From a virus: DNA of 32,647 nt. The notes under the pieces were generated by a model. That model was not told the origin of the DNA. It searched no databases and saw nothing but the letters and a program-made list of their open reading frames with translations. A program made the position numbers and the translations under genes. How positions within the stretch are numbered: position 1 is the stretch's first letter; every line of letters begins with the position of its first letter. The stretch spans positions 1 to 32,647 of IMG/VR virus record IMGVR_UViG_3300027759_003860; one strand, written 5' to 3'. Shown here piece after piece: positions 31,828-32,647 of this stretch.

Positions 31828-32311
31828 ACACAGGCTCAGTCACTGCCGCCCATTGATAATCCTGCCAAAGTCCAGACGGCAGCAAGCGCCGCGTGCCATC
31901 CACCAGCTCGATCTCGACAAAGCCCACCGTGCGTGGTCTAACCATCCGCACCGCATCGCCATACACAATCCGCAGCACAGCCGCAGACTCCACCGCTAGC
32001 AGCACCGGCATCTCACTCGGAGCCGCAGCAGCCACCAGGTCCCGCACCGCCGCTGCAGGCGGAGCAAACACCCCAGCCAGCACCGCCTCGCGCAGCTTCT
32101 CCAGTGTCATGCGCTGATACACCAGAGCCGCCTCCACCGTCAGCTCCGCAGGCATCTCCATCCACTCGCCTTTGATCTGACCAGGCTCAAAGACATACAG
32201 GCGCAGATGCACCCGCTTGCCCGTCTCAGTCGTCCAGTCCAGATTAAACCCGTGCTTGCACGGTCTGGTGATGGTCAGCCCATCGTGCTCTAAAATAGGT
32301 TCGTCGATCAT
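31808..32311 (-). CDS. Hypothetical early protein
   Basis: The product has 167 residues: a strand-rich first half (FNLDWTTETGKRVHLRLYVF) and a second half of helix and strand. Linked by ATGA to both neighbours. Its C-terminal REVRP is encoded by the repeated junction. No family recognised. Confidence 0.6.
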   Translation of the reverse strand: MIDEPILEHDGLTITRPCKHGFNLDWTTETGKRVHLRLYVFEPGQIKGEWMEMPAELTVEAALVYQRMTLEKLREAVLAGVFAPPAAAVRDLVAAAAPSEMPVLLAVESAAVLRIVYGDAVRMVRPRTVGFVEIELVDGTRRLLPSGLWQDYQWAAVTEPVSREVRP

Positions 32312-32622
32312 GCCGCTTTTTTGTTCCTCCGGCGTGTGTTGGTTCCGTTGCCGAAATTCTCAGCGGCGATCACGTCACCGAGCATAAAAGTCTGCCCCAT
32401 CCCGGCCGTGCCGGTCATCTTGCGCAGTCCCCAGGCATCGCATCGGCGGCGCAGGTTGCTCAGCCGCAGCGTCTCCGTCTCGCCGCTGATCTGCCAGCGC
32501 ATCATCATCTCCGCAGCCGACAGAGGCCGTGCCTGCTCACTCGGAGCCATAGCCGTGCGCAGCGCATCGATGAGCGTCCGCAGCCCGCGCACCTCCTGGG
32601 TAAGTGCGTCCAGCTCACTCAT
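32308..32622 (-). CDS. Putative DNA-binding protein (MerR/excisionase-like helix-turn-helix)
   Basis: The product has 104 residues. Residues 1-25 are a short coiled coil; 33-87 (LSAAEMMMRWQISG, then LRRRCDAWGLRKMTG and MLGDVIAAE) have the outline of a winged helix-turn-helix of the excisionase/MerR type, in which a short wing precedes an LxDVxA ending. It could regulate the early operon or assist excision, but it is far from the integrase in this window. GGGAGG precedes the ATG, which overlaps the previous TGA. Confidence 0.55.
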   Translation of the reverse strand: MSELDALTQEVRGLRTLIDALRTAMAPSEQARPLSAAEMMMRWQISGETETLRLSNLRRRCDAWGLRKMTGTAGMGQTFMLGDVIAAENFGNGTNTRRRNKKAA

Positions 32623-32638
32623 GGCCGCACCTCCCGCG
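32615..32638 (+). repeat. 24-bp direct repeat at gene junction, copy 2
   Basis: This is the second copy of the 31804-31827 sequence, about 811 bp away. It joins the truncated gene at the right edge to the helix-turn-helix gene. Confidence 0.8.
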
Positions 32639-32647
32639 TCACCACCT
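32619..32647 (-). CDS. C-terminal end of a gene cut by the right edge
   Basis: Nine codons ending in TREVRP and TGA are visible. The end equals that of the 31808-32311 product (SREVRP), and the TGA overlaps the next ATG. It shows that the early operon continues beyond the window. Confidence 0.5.

Noticed and set aside
2888-31942. CTAAC copies as intron branch points
   Set aside because: They resemble the yeast branch-point sequence only by chance; genes are uninterrupted and no splice or group I/II intron structures are seen.
1-32647. CRISPR array
   Set aside because: No regularly spaced repeats of 20 bases or more with unique spacers; the longest repeats are the 24-bp pair at operon junctions.

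Overview
The window looks like most of a lambda-like siphovirus prophage, seen from its integrase end. It is GC-rich (roughly 62% by eye). The likely host is a Gram-negative bacterium of the PVC group, perhaps Verrucomicrobiota. Reasons: a GYF_2 (DUF4339) membrane protein lies next to the integrase, the late genes almost lack Shine-Dalgarno sequences, and the lysis cassette carries spanin genes, which imply an outer membrane. Taxonomy is inference; no rRNA or other marker gene is present.

Layout. 1-1320: possible host flank, with the end of an unknown gene, a clear terminator, the GYF_2 protein and a small CxxC-repeat peptide. 1328-1350 resembles the 3' end of a tRNA gene and is the best candidate for the attachment core. 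It is followed by a hairpin, short repeats and a tyrosine integrase (1479-2588, +). All recognisable phage genes from 2578 to the right edge lie on the minus strand, so the phage reads right to left.

Right part (24.0-32.6 kb): an early/replication operon of mostly unknown small genes joined by ATGA overlaps with strong Shine-Dalgarno sequences, then a ParB-like protein, a 71-residue P-loop protein, a CHC2/Toprim primase and an SF3-type helicase. At 23.54-24.04 kb is a non-coding region packed with GTGACGG repeats and, next to the small terminase gene, TGTCGC half-sites.

Left part (2.6-23.5 kb): the late operon in lambda order. It runs TerS, TerL, W-position protein, portal, ClpP-like protease with a C-terminal scaffold-like tail, major capsid protein, head-completion proteins, Z- and U-like neck/terminator proteins, a secreted decoration-like protein, tail proteins, the G/GT tail-assembly chaperones, two small inserted genes, the tape measure, a tail tip containing three related fibre/baseplate proteins, and the lysis cassette (small membrane proteins, Rz/Rz1-like spanins, CHAP endolysin).

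The most notable points are: a complete -1 programmed frameshift signal (GGGAAAC, 7-nt spacer, 8-bp stem) joining G to T; a heptamer GTTAGRC occurring 30 times on both strands and carrying many of the TTA/CTA leucine codons; an iteron-like region between the early and late modules; TTGACA motifs a near-constant distance before late start codons; and a structural-module protein with a Sec signal peptide.
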